Shown here one piece after another: positions 26,788-36,880 of a DNA stretch of 64,000 nucleotides. Every line of letters starts with the position of its first letter. The first letter of the stretch is position 1. The stretch comes from Tyto alba (lineage: Eukaryota; Chordata; Aves; Strigiformes; Tytonidae). Position numbers and translations under genes: made by a program. Where the stretch lies: the NCBI RefSeq assembly GCF_018691265.1, contig NW_024881321.1, positions 22,914,198 to 22,978,197 of the forward strand. Reading direction: 5' to 3'. The notes below the pieces were generated by a model. That model did not search any database. It saw only the letters and a program-made list of their open reading frames with translations, and was not told the origin of the DNA.

Positions 26788-27061
26788 ACAAGAAAGACAT
26801 GGATGTCCTAGTGTGGATTCACTAAGATGATTGAGGACTTGGAGTACTAAACAAGAAAGGAGAGGCTGAGAGAGAAGTGAGTGTTCATCCTGGAGAAAAA
26901 GAGGCTCAGGGGCATCCTATCAGTCTGCATAAACACTTGATGAGGAGCAGTGAAGAAACTGTAGCCAGACTCTTCTGACAAGTGACAGGACAAGTGACAA
27001 TGGAGGCAAACTGAAATAGATTAAATTGCATTTAAACATAAAAACATTTTTAATGTGATGG
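26788..27061 (+). mobile_element. CR1 LINE 3' region, left fragment
   Basis: The sequence follows the 3' part of CR1, the dominant avian LINE, as I know it. Successive blocks are the AAGACAT-type segment, the AGGCTGAGAG block near 26863, the CCTGGAGAAAAAGAGGCTCAGG block near 26890, the AGCCAGACTCTTCT block near 26963, the GTGACAGGACAAG block near 26982 and the CATTTAAACATAA block near 27030. This region encodes the last part of ORF2 and the start of the 3' UTR, now with frame damage. The element is interrupted after 27061 by an LTR and resumes at 27557. No ORF1, endonuclease or reverse-transcriptase region is present, so the copy is 5'-truncated, as is usual for CR1. Confidence 0.88.
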
Positions 27062-27247
27062 TGTCCTAGTTGGGGCTGGACTAGAGTTCCTGTTGGTTTG
27101 GCAGCTGGAGGAGTGCTGCAGCACACTGAGACCCCAGGGGCTCCCCAGGTCCTAGTGCCCTCACTTGTGCGAGGGGGCGGGGGGAGCACAGCTGGAGGGC
27201 TGGGCCCGGATTGGCCGATAGTCCATGTCATGTGACATTGTGCTCAC

Positions 27248-27255
27248 TATATAAA
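27248..27255 (+). promoter_or_regulatory. LTR TATA box
   Basis: TATATAAA in the middle of the family-A LTR, followed by a GC-rich stretch. This is the expected position of the retroviral core promoter. Whether it is still active cannot be told from sequence. Confidence 0.7.
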
Positions 27256-27426
27256 GGCAGGAGTGGGCCAGGAGGGGCTCTCACTTCCTGGAGTGTTGCT
27301 GTGGTGCCTTTGTGTTTGGGATTGCTGGCTGGGAACAGGCGGGTGTTGTTTGGTTGGTGGGTGGTGAGCAGCTGTATTATACATTACCCACTGATACTGC
27401 TGTCAGCATATTGTTCTGTTACTGTT

Positions 27427-27432
27427 ATTAAA
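27427..27432 (+). terminator. LTR polyadenylation signal ATTAAA
   Basis: ATTAAA about 175 bp downstream of the TATA box, at the expected R/U5 position. The minus-strand sister LTR carries the same signal at 14038-14043. Confidence 0.65.
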
Positions 27433-27556
27433 CTGTTTTTATCTCAACTCACGAGTCTCCCTTTGCCCCTCTGATTCCGTCCCCATTCCCAAGTCGGGGG
27501 AGGGTGGGTGAGTGACTGTGTGGCGTTTTGCTGCTGAGTAGGCTCAAACCACTACA

Positions 27557-27733
27557 GATGGTAGTCAATGAGTGGAATAAGGTGACCTGAGAGGCCGTGG
27601 AGCCTCTGTCCTTTGAAACTCAACAGGACAGGGCCTTGAGTGACCTGCAGTAGCTGACCCTGCTCAGAGCAGAAGTTGAACTAGGTTCCATGCAGAAGTC
27701 CCTTCCCATCTAGAGTGATTCTGAGATTCCAAG
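27557..27733 (+). mobile_element. CR1 LINE 3' end, right fragment
   Basis: Continuation of the CR1 interrupted at 27061. It matches the CR1 3' UTR blocks: the GTGACCTGAGAGGCCGTGGAG segment, the CCTTGAGTGACCTGCAGTAGCTGACCCTGC-type segment, and the GAACTAGG...TCCCTTCCCATC segment. It ends in the remnant octamer tail GATTCTGAGATTCC (27717-27730). CR1 elements end in short ATTCTRTG-type repeats instead of poly(A), so the true 3' end is preserved and the element is plus-strand. Confidence 0.88.
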
Positions 27734-27972
27734 AACAAATATGACTCTGTAGGGCACTCCCTGATATCTCACCCTGCAGCCAGCTCTCCAGAAAGAGTTC
27801 TCTGAAGATTGGCAAGTCTGTGATGGTCCCAAGGGGGAAATCTGAAATCCCCAAACCCAGGTCATAAACAGTGAGGGTCACAGCGCTAAAGAGCCAGTAG
27901 AGCTAGACATAAAAGCAAATATTATAAGATGTGCCAGCATGTTGACTGTGATCTCTAGCTAAAATGCATGTC
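27734..27972. other. Non-coding spacer between CR1 and a provirus remnant
   Basis: About 240 bases of intermediate GC content between the CR1 tail and the target duplication of the family-D provirus. No element or gene recognised. Confidence 0.5.
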
Positions 27973-28109
27973 ATTCTCTGTTGGAGAATGGCTCAGAGAC
28001 AGGGTCCTGTGCCTTTAGCCAGTAGATTGTAAGCCTGCATGCCTAAGTTGTGCCTTGTCATGTATTAAGAAAATCTTTGAACGAACGTTAGCGCAGGCTC
28101 TGCTCATAC

Positions 28110-28127
28110 AAAAAGAAAAAGGGGGAA
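28110..28127 (+). other. Retroviral polypurine tract
   Basis: Eighteen consecutive purines (A5GA5G5A2) one base before the TGTTGG start of the 3' LTR. This is the expected position and composition of the plus-strand primer site of a retrovirus. It shows that 28013-28128 is provirus-internal and that 28129-28663 is the 3' LTR. Confidence 0.88.
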
Positions 28128-28128
28128 T

Positions 28129-28663
28129 TGTTGGAGAATGGCTCAGAGACAAGGGTCCTGAGCCCACCGAGCAATTGTATGATCAGAGCCTGCTCTAGCT
28201 GCTGATGCTGGGACCCACTAGGGTTTGCCTGCAGCTGCTCGCAGCTGCTGATACATGAAGAATGTCAAGGACGCTTCAGCCCTGGGTACCGTGGTGTGTC
28301 GAAAACAGGTTAAGGGGAATTAGGAATAGTGGTCTGAGAAACCTAGTGTTATGGTAACAGTGGTCTGAGAAACATTGTGTTATGGTACTGTCGTGCATCG
28401 AAAACAAGTCAAGAGGAATCAGAAATAGTAGCATGAGAAACTTAGTGTTATGAGAAGCTTGTGCTGTAAGCTAACTGCAAGTAGGTGGACCATGCGAATA
28501 TGACCTTTAGAGCTTAAGCCAATCAGCTAGTGACTAGTAGGCATAATAATTATCATTGTCTGTATAAATATATGTACCCTGGACCAATAAAGACACACGT
28601 TAACTGTTGCTCTATCTTTCACACTGAACCCGTCTCTGCATGTCATTCATCCGCAGCTCCGCA
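28129..28663 (+). repeat. 3' LTR of the family-D provirus
   Basis: Starts TGTTGGAGAATGG and ends CTCCGCA. It contains a TATA-like TATAAATATA (28562-28571) and an AATAAA signal (28586-28591), only about 15 bases downstream, so the R region is short. The U3 part holds an imperfect internal duplication. The block from about 28286 to 28384 is echoed at 28385-28452, with shared GTAC-GT-GTG, TCGAAAACA and GAGAAAC-TAGTGTTATG words. Such U3 repeats are common in enhancer regions of retroviral LTRs. Confidence 0.88.
28586..28591 (+). terminator. LTR polyadenylation signal AATAAA
   Basis: Canonical hexamer in the family-D 3' LTR, about 77 bases before the LTR end. Confidence 0.7.
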
Positions 28664-28879
28664 ATTCTCACTTAAAAAAAAAAAAATCTCTTTCTCTGAA
28701 GTGATTTTTGAGTGCAGGTTTTTTTCCCTCTACCATGTCATTTTGTTGTTGGAAATGTAAACCTAATTAAAACAAAATCTGCACCCCCAGCACACTCTTA
28801 GCCAATATCCCTGAAGGCTAAAGTGAGGGTAACCATCAAACATGAGCACAGCAAACAAAAGCAGCTCACAGATGCAATA
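28664..28879. other. Spacer between family-D provirus and CR1
   Basis: Contains the right target duplication (28664-28669), a 13-base A run (28674-28686) and sequence of unclear origin. The exact upstream limit of the following CR1 is uncertain and some of this stretch may belong to it. Confidence 0.45.
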
Positions 28880-30348
28880 GTTTGCAACAGCAGTTTGTGC
28901 AGCAGGGCATGTGGAAAGGAGCCAGCAACTATTGAGGACAACATGGGACTGCCCAACATGTGATGATGTGCCACAGGGCACAAAATCCAAGTCCCAACAA
29001 AAGCAACTACCCCAGCACCTCAGAGACTTCCTCTCAGAAAATCTTGAGCTTCAGAGAGTCCAGGGGTCTCCTACTGAGTCTGAAGCAAATGAAGATGCAT
29101 GCATCTGCTCTGTCTGAGAAGCCATGTCACCCAGTAAACAAGCTGCAGGAGGCGGTGAACAGACTCTGTAGCATCAGGAAAAGTGAAAAAGAGATTGACA
29201 GGATCTTTACAGAGCTCCTGTAGAGACAAGAGCCCAAGCCACCAGCTGCACAGAAGGAGGAACAGCCAGAGACTGTGCTCATTCAGGTGGCAAAAGGAGA
29301 CTTCTGTGATGGTGAAATCTGGGAGCGTGTGTCTTCTGACAGCAGGACAGTTCCTTCTCCGCTTAAACCTGTAATTGCAGAATAGGTTTAGTGAATTGAT
29401 ATCCCACATGGAGGATAAAGTTCTTCATGGGTAGGTACTGCAGTGGGCCAGGCCTGAATTACGCATCTGCATCAAGAGGAAACAGTGGGTTGTAATTATA
29501 GATTCCTGACTGTGGGAAATGGAAGTTCCCATCTGCCAACCTGACCTGTTGCCTAGGGTGCATTGTTGCTTGCCAGGGTCTTGGATCAGGAATGCTGTGG
29601 AGAGATTGCTGACATTGGTCCAGCACTTGGACTAAACCTCCTTGCCGCTCATCTGTGAGGGCACCAATTACAATTCTGCAGTGACCTCAAGCATATCAAG
29701 ATTGACTATCTGGTTCTGGATGCAGGGGTCAAAGTCATTGGAGTCCAGTTAGAGCTCTTTGAGGACTGATGACTACTAGGAAGAGATGGACAGTGTCTGA
29801 CCAAATACAGCAGAAGCACCTCTGCCAATAGGTTGGTGAAAATGGTAAGGAGAGCTTTAAACTAGAAATAATGAGGGAGTAAGATGAAACCACACAGTTA
29901 AATGAGGAAATGCTTGATGAGGGTGGAAAGAAAAGGGTGTATAAAGACAGTTACAAGAGACTTCAGGAATAGCAAATTGGGGCAGAAGGACACCAGTCTC
30001 AAATGTACATGCCCAAATGCACAGTGCCTGAGAAACAAACAGGAGCAATTAAAGCAACTCATAAGGCCACATATTATAATGTCGTTAGAATAGCTAAGAC
30101 ATGGTAGAACAGCTCACATGGCTGGAGTGTTATAAAGGATGAATACAGGCTCTTCAGGAAAGACAGGCAGGGAAGATAAAGATAGGGGGTTGTCCTCTAT
30201 CTGAAGAAGCAGGTCAAATGTACAGAATTGTTGTATGGGATGGATGACAGGCAGGTTGAAAGCTCTTTGGTCAGGATCAGACAAGAGGCCAATAGGGGTA
30301 ACAGTGTGGTGGGAGCTTGTTCCAGACCAACCAGTCAAGATGAGGAGT
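28880..30348 (+). pseudogene. Decayed CR1 LINE, ORF1 and start of ORF2 (endonuclease)
   Basis: Broken translation follows CR1 proteins in order. Near 29138-29219 is the ORF1 coiled-coil end (LQEAVNRLCSIRKSEKEID). Near 29480-29520 is a remnant of the ORF1 esterase-like domain, KQWVVIIDS, where the CR1 family usually has a GDS catalytic motif. CR1-like proline, cysteine and leucine blocks follow to about 29760. From about 29995 the ORF2 endonuclease start appears (NAQCLRNKQEQLKQL), then an arginine/glycine-rich segment near 30140-30190, then MDDRQVESSLVRIRQEANRG at about 30240-30299 and a PTSQDEE segment ending near 30345. Frameshifts and stops interrupt all of it. The copy stops abruptly in the endonuclease domain with no reverse transcriptase and no 3' tail. 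Its upstream boundary is approximate. Confidence 0.83.
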
Positions 30349-30396
30349 TGTCTAAGGTGCCAAGAGCAATTAGAATTTCTTTCACTGAGGTTTATT
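30348..30396 (+). repeat. Diverged direct repeat, copy 1 (about 49 bp)
   Basis: Begins TTGTCTAAGGT exactly where CR1 similarity ends, and shares most positions over about 49 bases with 35305-35353. The core TTAGAATTTCTTTCACT is identical in both. It may be part of an unrecognised old repeat, or an unusual CR1 segment present in both places. Confidence 0.6.
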
Positions 30397-31479
30397 CTTT
30401 TAGTAATATCTTTCAACCATGAGGTGAAACATGACAATACCAGTTGTTTCCAATTTCAGATACTACAGCTGCACCGAAATTGAAATGAATGTATACTCCT
30501 CTTCACCTTTCAGCCCTCGGTTTCAGATTTTTCCAGAAAGTGGAACCTATTGTGAGCACTCATATTCCCAGTCTGCTGGAGAATTTGTGTTTTTTTCCTG
30601 TAAAAATCAGAGATGATTCAGTTGATGCATACCTGGAACTGGAAAGTGTCCTAGGTCCCACTCTGTATACACAGCTTTGGTGAACCAACATTTCCATTCA
30701 TCATTTAATTTTAGATGAATGGAATATTTTAAGTGAAGATCAAAGATCAAAACATTTATATTTAAGGATCTACATATAGCTGTTGACATGTAAGGCAGGA
30801 ATCTGACCTTCCATTACCATCGGACAGTGATCTAGTTACAGTGAGTGAGACCTAAAGATCACCTCAGTTGATGAGGTACCCTCACTCAGGAGTAAGACTC
30901 AGTTACTTATCCCAGAACACAAAAGTTTTTCACATCTGTGATATACTGTTAGTTTCTGCTCCAGAAGAGCATGAATATTCTTTAAGATCTATGGCATATG
31001 TGCCAGCTCAGTGTAGATATCTCAGGTACTTTAGGATCTGACAGTTGGCACTAGATGTGTACACTTGACAGTTGAGTTGAGGCTTAGTTTTCCACTAATT
31101 ATAATGGAGCTATAATACCCATGTACATACATACAGGTTTAGGAAACTTCATTTGGAGTTGATTCTTATCCTACCTATCAGGCTTCAACTCAGTGGCTCA
31201 CCCATAAACTACCAATATTTGAAATGCCCACAGAACTCAGTGTCATCTCCAGCTAGATCTCTAGGATGGCACAGGTTTCATTTACATGCTATATGCATAC
31301 GTATATATCCAAACTATCTCAAGGGATTCTTCTGGCCTTATAACATTGAGATTTCTCAGATATGCTAGATACCTCTAATGGCATTAAGTACCTGAGTATG
31401 GACAACTGAGTTAAGCCCTTATAATGCAGATATCTACATCTCAAAGAATCAGCTTCCATTAATTAATTTCTCTAAAAAT

Positions 31480-31546
31480 ATACTTATTATACTTATGCTT
31501 TTTATACTTATTATACTTATACTTATTATTATTATATTATTACTTC
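31480..31546. repeat. AT-rich tandem repeat with duplicated 21-mer
   Basis: ATACTTATTATACTTATGCTT at 31480-31500 recurs at 31504-31524 with one difference, followed by further TTATTA units. Simple AT-rich tandem DNA. Confidence 0.75.
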
Positions 31547-34500
31547 AGATGTCCTAGAATATGAAGACATCTACATAGGACTGCAGATTGGACAAAAAAC
31601 TTATGGGAGACACACACTCATCTAGAGTAGAGAAGCTGGAGACCAGGCAGGATGTTCCACCAAGTTTGAAATGATTCTAGAGACCAATGTTTAGGCAACT
31701 GAATTCCACCTCCATGTTTACTGAGAGTGTGTAGGTTTAGGCAGCTTAGATAGACAGGTTTATTCTGTGCCAGACACAAAAGTGTTTAGCTTATTCAACT
31801 TATACAGGGAGCTTACTTTAGGAGAAATAGTTTACTAGATACTGAGAATATAGGTGCAAATTATGTTTTGAAGTGAGACAGACTGAAAACTGCCACGATT
31901 GCTAAAATGGATCATATAATTTTTAGGTTACAAATGTGCTTTGTCAAAGGCAGAAATTAATCTGATTGCATATTAATAAGTGGAAGCAGGTCCTAGTCAA
32001 ATATGAAAGGTGAAAGAGGATGAAAACTGATGGTTTTGACTGTGAAGTATTTCTTATTCTTTGTCACAAAATCTGTAACATTTATTTTTCTTCTGGATTC
32101 AATCACTCCTATCCTAGCATTTCACCCGTTCATTTTAATAAAGTAATTGTATTACTGTTTCCAGATACCTTAGTAAAAACTTCTTAGGATTTTTTTCACT
32201 ATGCTTCTTACTGAGATACTTAAAATATTAAAATATAGTGCATCAACTGGTTTTATTGTTTGTCATGGTTATGAATAGTATCTTTATTAACAATTGTCAA
32301 TAAAAAATAACTCAAAGTATCTTAAATTCAGGTGTAGATGCTGCCAGTGATTTTTACTGCATGTTGCTAAACAAGATTGCTATAAAAATGTGATTAATAT
32401 CTAAATTCTTCAGAATTCTATTGTTCAAGCTTTTAAATATTAAAAAGGCACTATTTTATCTTGTAGACAATTTAGTACAACACTTTTTATGAAACACATA
32501 CCCATTTACAAATACTGCAGACTATGAAACCATTTTTCAAGTGTAAGAAACGTACTTATCCCTCAAGAAAAGGAACTAAATGGATAGTTTTTGAAACATT
32601 TGATGACAAATGTAAATATGTCTTTGGCATTGTAATGCAAGAAAAAAAAAATAAAAGAACAGGTTAATTATCATAAAACTATGTTTTCTAAGGAACAAAA
32701 ATACAGATTTACAATGAGAATGTTATAATAATCGAAATGTCTCAAGCTCATAGTAATGAAATTGAAGCTATTTCACTAGGTTGTGGCTTTTAATAAAGTG
32801 TGTATTAAATTATGGTTCCGTAATTTTAATATTCGCTTCTCTGTCCTAATGAAAACCTTCAGTTAAAATAATTATATTTATTGTCATTTTAGGAAAGTAA
32901 AAGAATATATGTTAGCCAAACTAATGATAAAAGCTACTTAGATAGAGGAATATATACCTTTCTTATCCTCAAATGTAACTGATGACTAATTTAAAATTCT
33001 AGAGTATTTTGGACAGTATGAAGTGGTTTTACAAACTATTCTTCTGTATATAAAGTAAAATTTTGCTGAAGAAATCTCCTATAACTGTCTCTATAGTGAG
33101 TCAATAGGAAGACATGTGCCCCTCCAAAGTGAGGCTGAGATCTTATATCAGATGAATTGCTTGATGCAAATGCCTATCATATTTCCTTAAGTTTCTTGGA
33201 AGCTCAAAGTTATTAGAATTATCATCTCAGTTTAATTTGTACAGTTAATATGAAATCTTTTAGGGCACTGTTTGTGCAGTATAAAATTGAAAGTCTGAGG
33301 CAGTAACTATGTCTAACAGCACTATCATCTTCCAATATCATTAATATTACTTACTCCTAGCATTTTGGACCATGCCAGAAATAGGAAGTGTCATGTGATT
33401 CATTCCACTTTACACTGCAATCACCCAAAGAGTATGATTTTCTTGGAATTTTTTACCTACTCGTATTTGGCAATGTATTTTTCTAATTTTGAAAATGACT
33501 AAGAACTAAATTAAATCAGAACTCATTCTCTGGAACATAAATGTTTCTTTCAGCTTCCAGATAAGTTATAATCAAGACTCCACTTTGTTCCTATGAATTA
33601 AAAAAGCCACTTCTTATTTTGTCACTCACTTTTCTAAATTAGCCATTTAATGGTATATTTCTTCCAACTCAACTTTAACCATTAAAATGTTACTGTTCAG
33701 GTTAGATGTCTAGGTAATTATCTTGGTGCAGTTGCAAAAAGTCAGGCTACACACCCAGCCAAGTATCACACTAATATATATAAGTACATATATAAGTAAC
33801 TAAGTAACTAACTAATTATTAGAGTAACTAATAACTACTTCTAAGTTAATACCTGTACCAGAAGAGTTCTAAGAATATATGAAATAATAATTGATCCAGA
33901 ATATCTTTCTCTCCTGCTAAAATTCCATTGTTAGGTGATTTCTGGAGTCGAAAATTTTGTTTCTTTTTTTATTTGTTAGAGATTTGATGGATTTTGCTTT
34001 GATTGTCTAGTAAGACAAAGAATACTGTAGCTTAACTGTGTATTTTGTGGGTTCTTAAATATACTGCTCAATAATTTAATGTTATATAGATCTTTCAGTA
34101 ATAAAATTATGAAAACCTCTGTTTTCTGTTCAGTATCTCCCAACTATCTTTTGTCTGCCAAGCTGTAAAGGTATAGTTTATATATTTTTTCCTTGCATTA
34201 AAATGGATATGTTAAATACCTCCCTTAAAAGAAGAATAATTCCATTCTGGGGGTGATTTTTTCTAGTTATAGGAGAGAAAGCATAAACAGATGGCATAGA
34301 CAGTTTAAGTCACAGAGGAATCTAATTGCAAATATAAACATTGAAAAAATGTGTGTGTTTGTTTTAATAAAGACTACACTGAAAACAAAAATATTTTCTG
34401 ATTTTTATGTCAGAGTTGAATCTCATTTCAAAGTTCCCCTCTGAATCATTGTTCAAATGCAATATTATATGATATTGTTACTTCTGTTTACTTTTTTTAG

Positions 34501-35304
34501 AAAATAAAGAACTACTCATGCATTTTCTATTGTATTGTAAACATCTGAAGTTTGGCAGTATGTGAAACAGGAAGATAACCAACAGCATTTAGATACAAGA
34601 ACCTAATGTACCACAGAATTGAAAACAGGCAATATTGATAAAGACAGAGGAAAAAAAATAATTACAGTGAAGACATAAGTGCAAACAGACAAAGTGATTT
34701 CTGCTGTAATTAATGTATTATTTCTACTTAACTAAAAACAAGTACTTTATTTACTTTTAGAACTAAATGAAAATTCTGATATGAATCTTAAAAGAGCTCA
34801 TCTGTTTTAAAGAGTAGGCATGTGCAACAAACAGGGTTACTGTCAAATGAAAGGCTTTCCATAGTTTCCAAAACTTCTAAATGAGCCTGGTCAGAGATTT
34901 GTGTGAGCTTGCATTAATGTGTAGTCTCCAAGTAAAATGGAAAGGTTGTGGTAAAACATAAAGCAACATAAATCTTTTTACTTTGTTTTAACTGTGAGGT
35001 TTTGAACTGGTAATTATCAGAAGAGTAAAAAGCATACTTTTGAAAATTCATGAAGTGAAAAGAAAAAAAAGGGAATCAGCTCCAGTAACATATTAAGTGA
35101 TACTGTTGTATATTCTCTGACACCTTATAACTGTGACATGCTAAAAGTGCCACTTTACAAACAGTGAGTAAACTGACCCATGCTGCTCTTATATATCTGC
35201 TGCATTGGCTATGTCATATAGACACAAAACTCGTGTATGGATTACTTTCTAAATTATTGTGGTGTTAGCACTGGGCATATCTACAAACACTTTCAAACTT
35301 GTTG

Positions 35305-35353
35305 TTGTCTAAGGTACCAAAAGCAGTTAGAATTTCTTTCACTCAGGCTATTT
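35305..35353 (+). repeat. Diverged direct repeat, copy 2
   Basis: Partner of 30348-30396 in the same orientation about 5 kb downstream. Both start TTGTCTAAGG and keep TTAGAATTTCTTTCACT. Upstream, the words GTGGTG and AGC occur at similar distances in both, so this may be a second trace of the same CR1-associated sequence. The rest of the flanks do not match by eye. Confidence 0.55.
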
Positions 35354-36547
35354 TATATCCCTATTAACATTATCAGGTATATCACTAGAAGCCCTATAGA
35401 GTTTTCCAGCCTTTCAAATGCTGCAGGATTTCCATCTGTCCAATGGACTTCTCTATTTACATTCTTGGATAAATAAAGAAGTCTAGCCTATTTTCTTTAA
35501 CAAAAGCCAGGAATCATGTGCTCTATAATTGTTAGGCTTGACTGAAGTGTAACTAAAGTTTCTCTTCAAAGATGTCTCACCACATGTTCCTACCTATCAT
35601 TCCCTGTATTATTTACTATTTTGTAGGTTTAATTGAGGCATTTCTTACACCCAGATGGCTTGTTAGCCTGGTATTAAGGCCCTTTGTAAGAGTCTAAACT
35701 TGTGGTTTTGGTACCAAGGTAAAGTATTAAATAATTCTCTGCTTGGTGGATGTTTTGGCATATACCTACTTCATGTTGATATTTCAAAATATCTCTCATC
35801 ATATCTAGTGATTTCTAAAACAAGGGTAGGGTTTTATCTATGTGAATGACAACATAAATTTTGTATCTCCTCAAAAAAAAAAATACAGAAATCTTTTGAG
35901 TGAAATATACATAAATGTATGTTTGAATAAAAATTTTGAATAAAATTTCCTATTCTTTAAGTTCTAAGAATAGGAAATATGTGATTGGATGTAGCTTGTT
36001 TTTTGTTCCCTTGCTTTATTTCCTTACCTTTCTAGCAATGCCATAACATAGCAGAATGGTGCCCGAACTTGCTATTTATCTGTAAGTGTTTTTTCACTAA
36101 ATAATTATTGTTTGAAACCTATTGCACCCTCAGAATAAATAATATGACACACAGAAGAATGGATCTGCTAATTAAATATCTATGAAAAGCTATCACATTA
36201 TGGCATGCTTAAAAAAACACTCCAAGTAATTATTGTTCATAGCTTCTCAATATTCTTATTTGAAGATAATTTCCCCCTGTATTTTCAGTTCAGCCATGGA
36301 ATTAATGAACAACAGGATAATACCAGATAAAGTATAAAATTGTTATTGTGAACATAAACCATATCTTTCACTTTGACACTTTGGTGCAATTAGAAGAGGG
36401 ACAGGAATTTCTGGTATACACTTCGTTGTCTCAAGAAAAAATAGCATTTTTTAAGAAGCAGTTATATACTTAGGAAAGTTATAAAATATAGTGTTTTAAT
36501 GACCAGAGATTTAAAAAAGGAAAATAAAAACGTCAAGTCCTTCATTA

Positions 36548-36880
36548 TCATACTGGATTTGGCTGCACTTGAGTTAATTTTCTTCATAGCAGCCTGCGTG
36601 GCTGTATTTTAGATTTGTGACCAAAACAGAGTTGATAGCACACCAAAATTTTAACTATTGCTGAACAGTGTTTCCAAAGTGTTAAGGTCTCCCTCTGCCC
36701 CCCAACAAGTAGGCTGTGGGTGAGCAAGAGGTTGGGAGTAGACACACCTGGGACAGCTGACCCCAGTTGACCAAAGATATATCCACAGCATATAACATCA
36801 TGCCCGGCAACAAAACTGGGGGCATAAGCAGGCAACTGGGTGGGGACACACCTGGCAGCTAGGGTCAGCCCACTCCAATT
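36548..36880 (+). mobile_element. Family-B ERV LTR, 5' part only
   Basis: Matches the U3 half of the LTR at 49946-50553: a TACTGGATTTGGCTG start, the TTAATTTTCTTCATAGCAG block, the GATTTGTGACCAAAACAG block, the TATTGCTGAACAGTGTTT block, the GTAGGCTGTGGGTGAGCAAG block, and GGGACAGCTGACCCCAGTTGACCAAAG. It stops before the GGCATTT block that begins the 3' half. No poly(A) signal or LTR end follows, so it is 3'-truncated. The last 50 bases (about 36828-36876) look like a diverged second copy of 36724-36772. The minus-strand open frame over this element is a shadow. Confidence 0.85.

Larger units (their letters stand above)
27062..27556 (+). mobile_element. Solo LTR, avian ERV family A (plus strand)
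   Basis: A 495-bp LTR starting TGTCCTAGTTGGGGCTGG and ending CTCAAACCACTACA. GATGG lies exactly on both sides (27057-27061 and 27557-27561), a perfect 5-bp target-site duplication. The host CR1 sequence joins cleanly when the LTR plus one GATGG is removed, which fixes both boundaries. Inside are a TATA box (TATATAAA, 27248-27255) and an ATTAAA poly(A) signal (27427-27432), as expected for U3 and R. It has the same family and structure as the minus-strand copy at 13914-14405. No internal retroviral sequence remains. A 5-bp duplication fits ERVL-type elements. Confidence 0.93.
27979..28663 (+). mobile_element. Collapsed family-D provirus: LTR stub, internal 3' end, full 3' LTR
   Basis: ATTCTC occurs exactly at 27973-27978 and 28664-28669, a 6-bp target duplication typical of ERVK-like (betaretrovirus-like) integrations. 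Directly after the left copy come about 34 bases of LTR start (27979-28012). About 116 bases of apparent internal 3' sequence follow, ending in a polypurine tract (28110-28127), and then a complete 535-bp 3' LTR (28129-28663). The stub and the 3' LTR start agree over about 34 bases with one indel and one substitution. The layout is a provirus in which one deletion removed most of the 5' LTR and nearly all coding sequence while both outer ends stayed intact. No gag, pol or env reading frame remains. Confidence 0.88.
30397..36547. other. AT-rich non-coding DNA, no gene recognised
   Basis: No exon, RNA gene or complete mobile element recognised. It holds an AT-rich tandem stretch at 31480-31546, a TAACTAAG-type run at about 33772-33835, and copy 2 of the diverged direct repeat at 35305-35353. 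The stretch 30770-31760 is less AT-rich and may be very old repeat DNA, but it could not be placed. The 82-residue frame at 30235-30483 starts inside CR1 and is not a gene. Confidence 0.55.
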
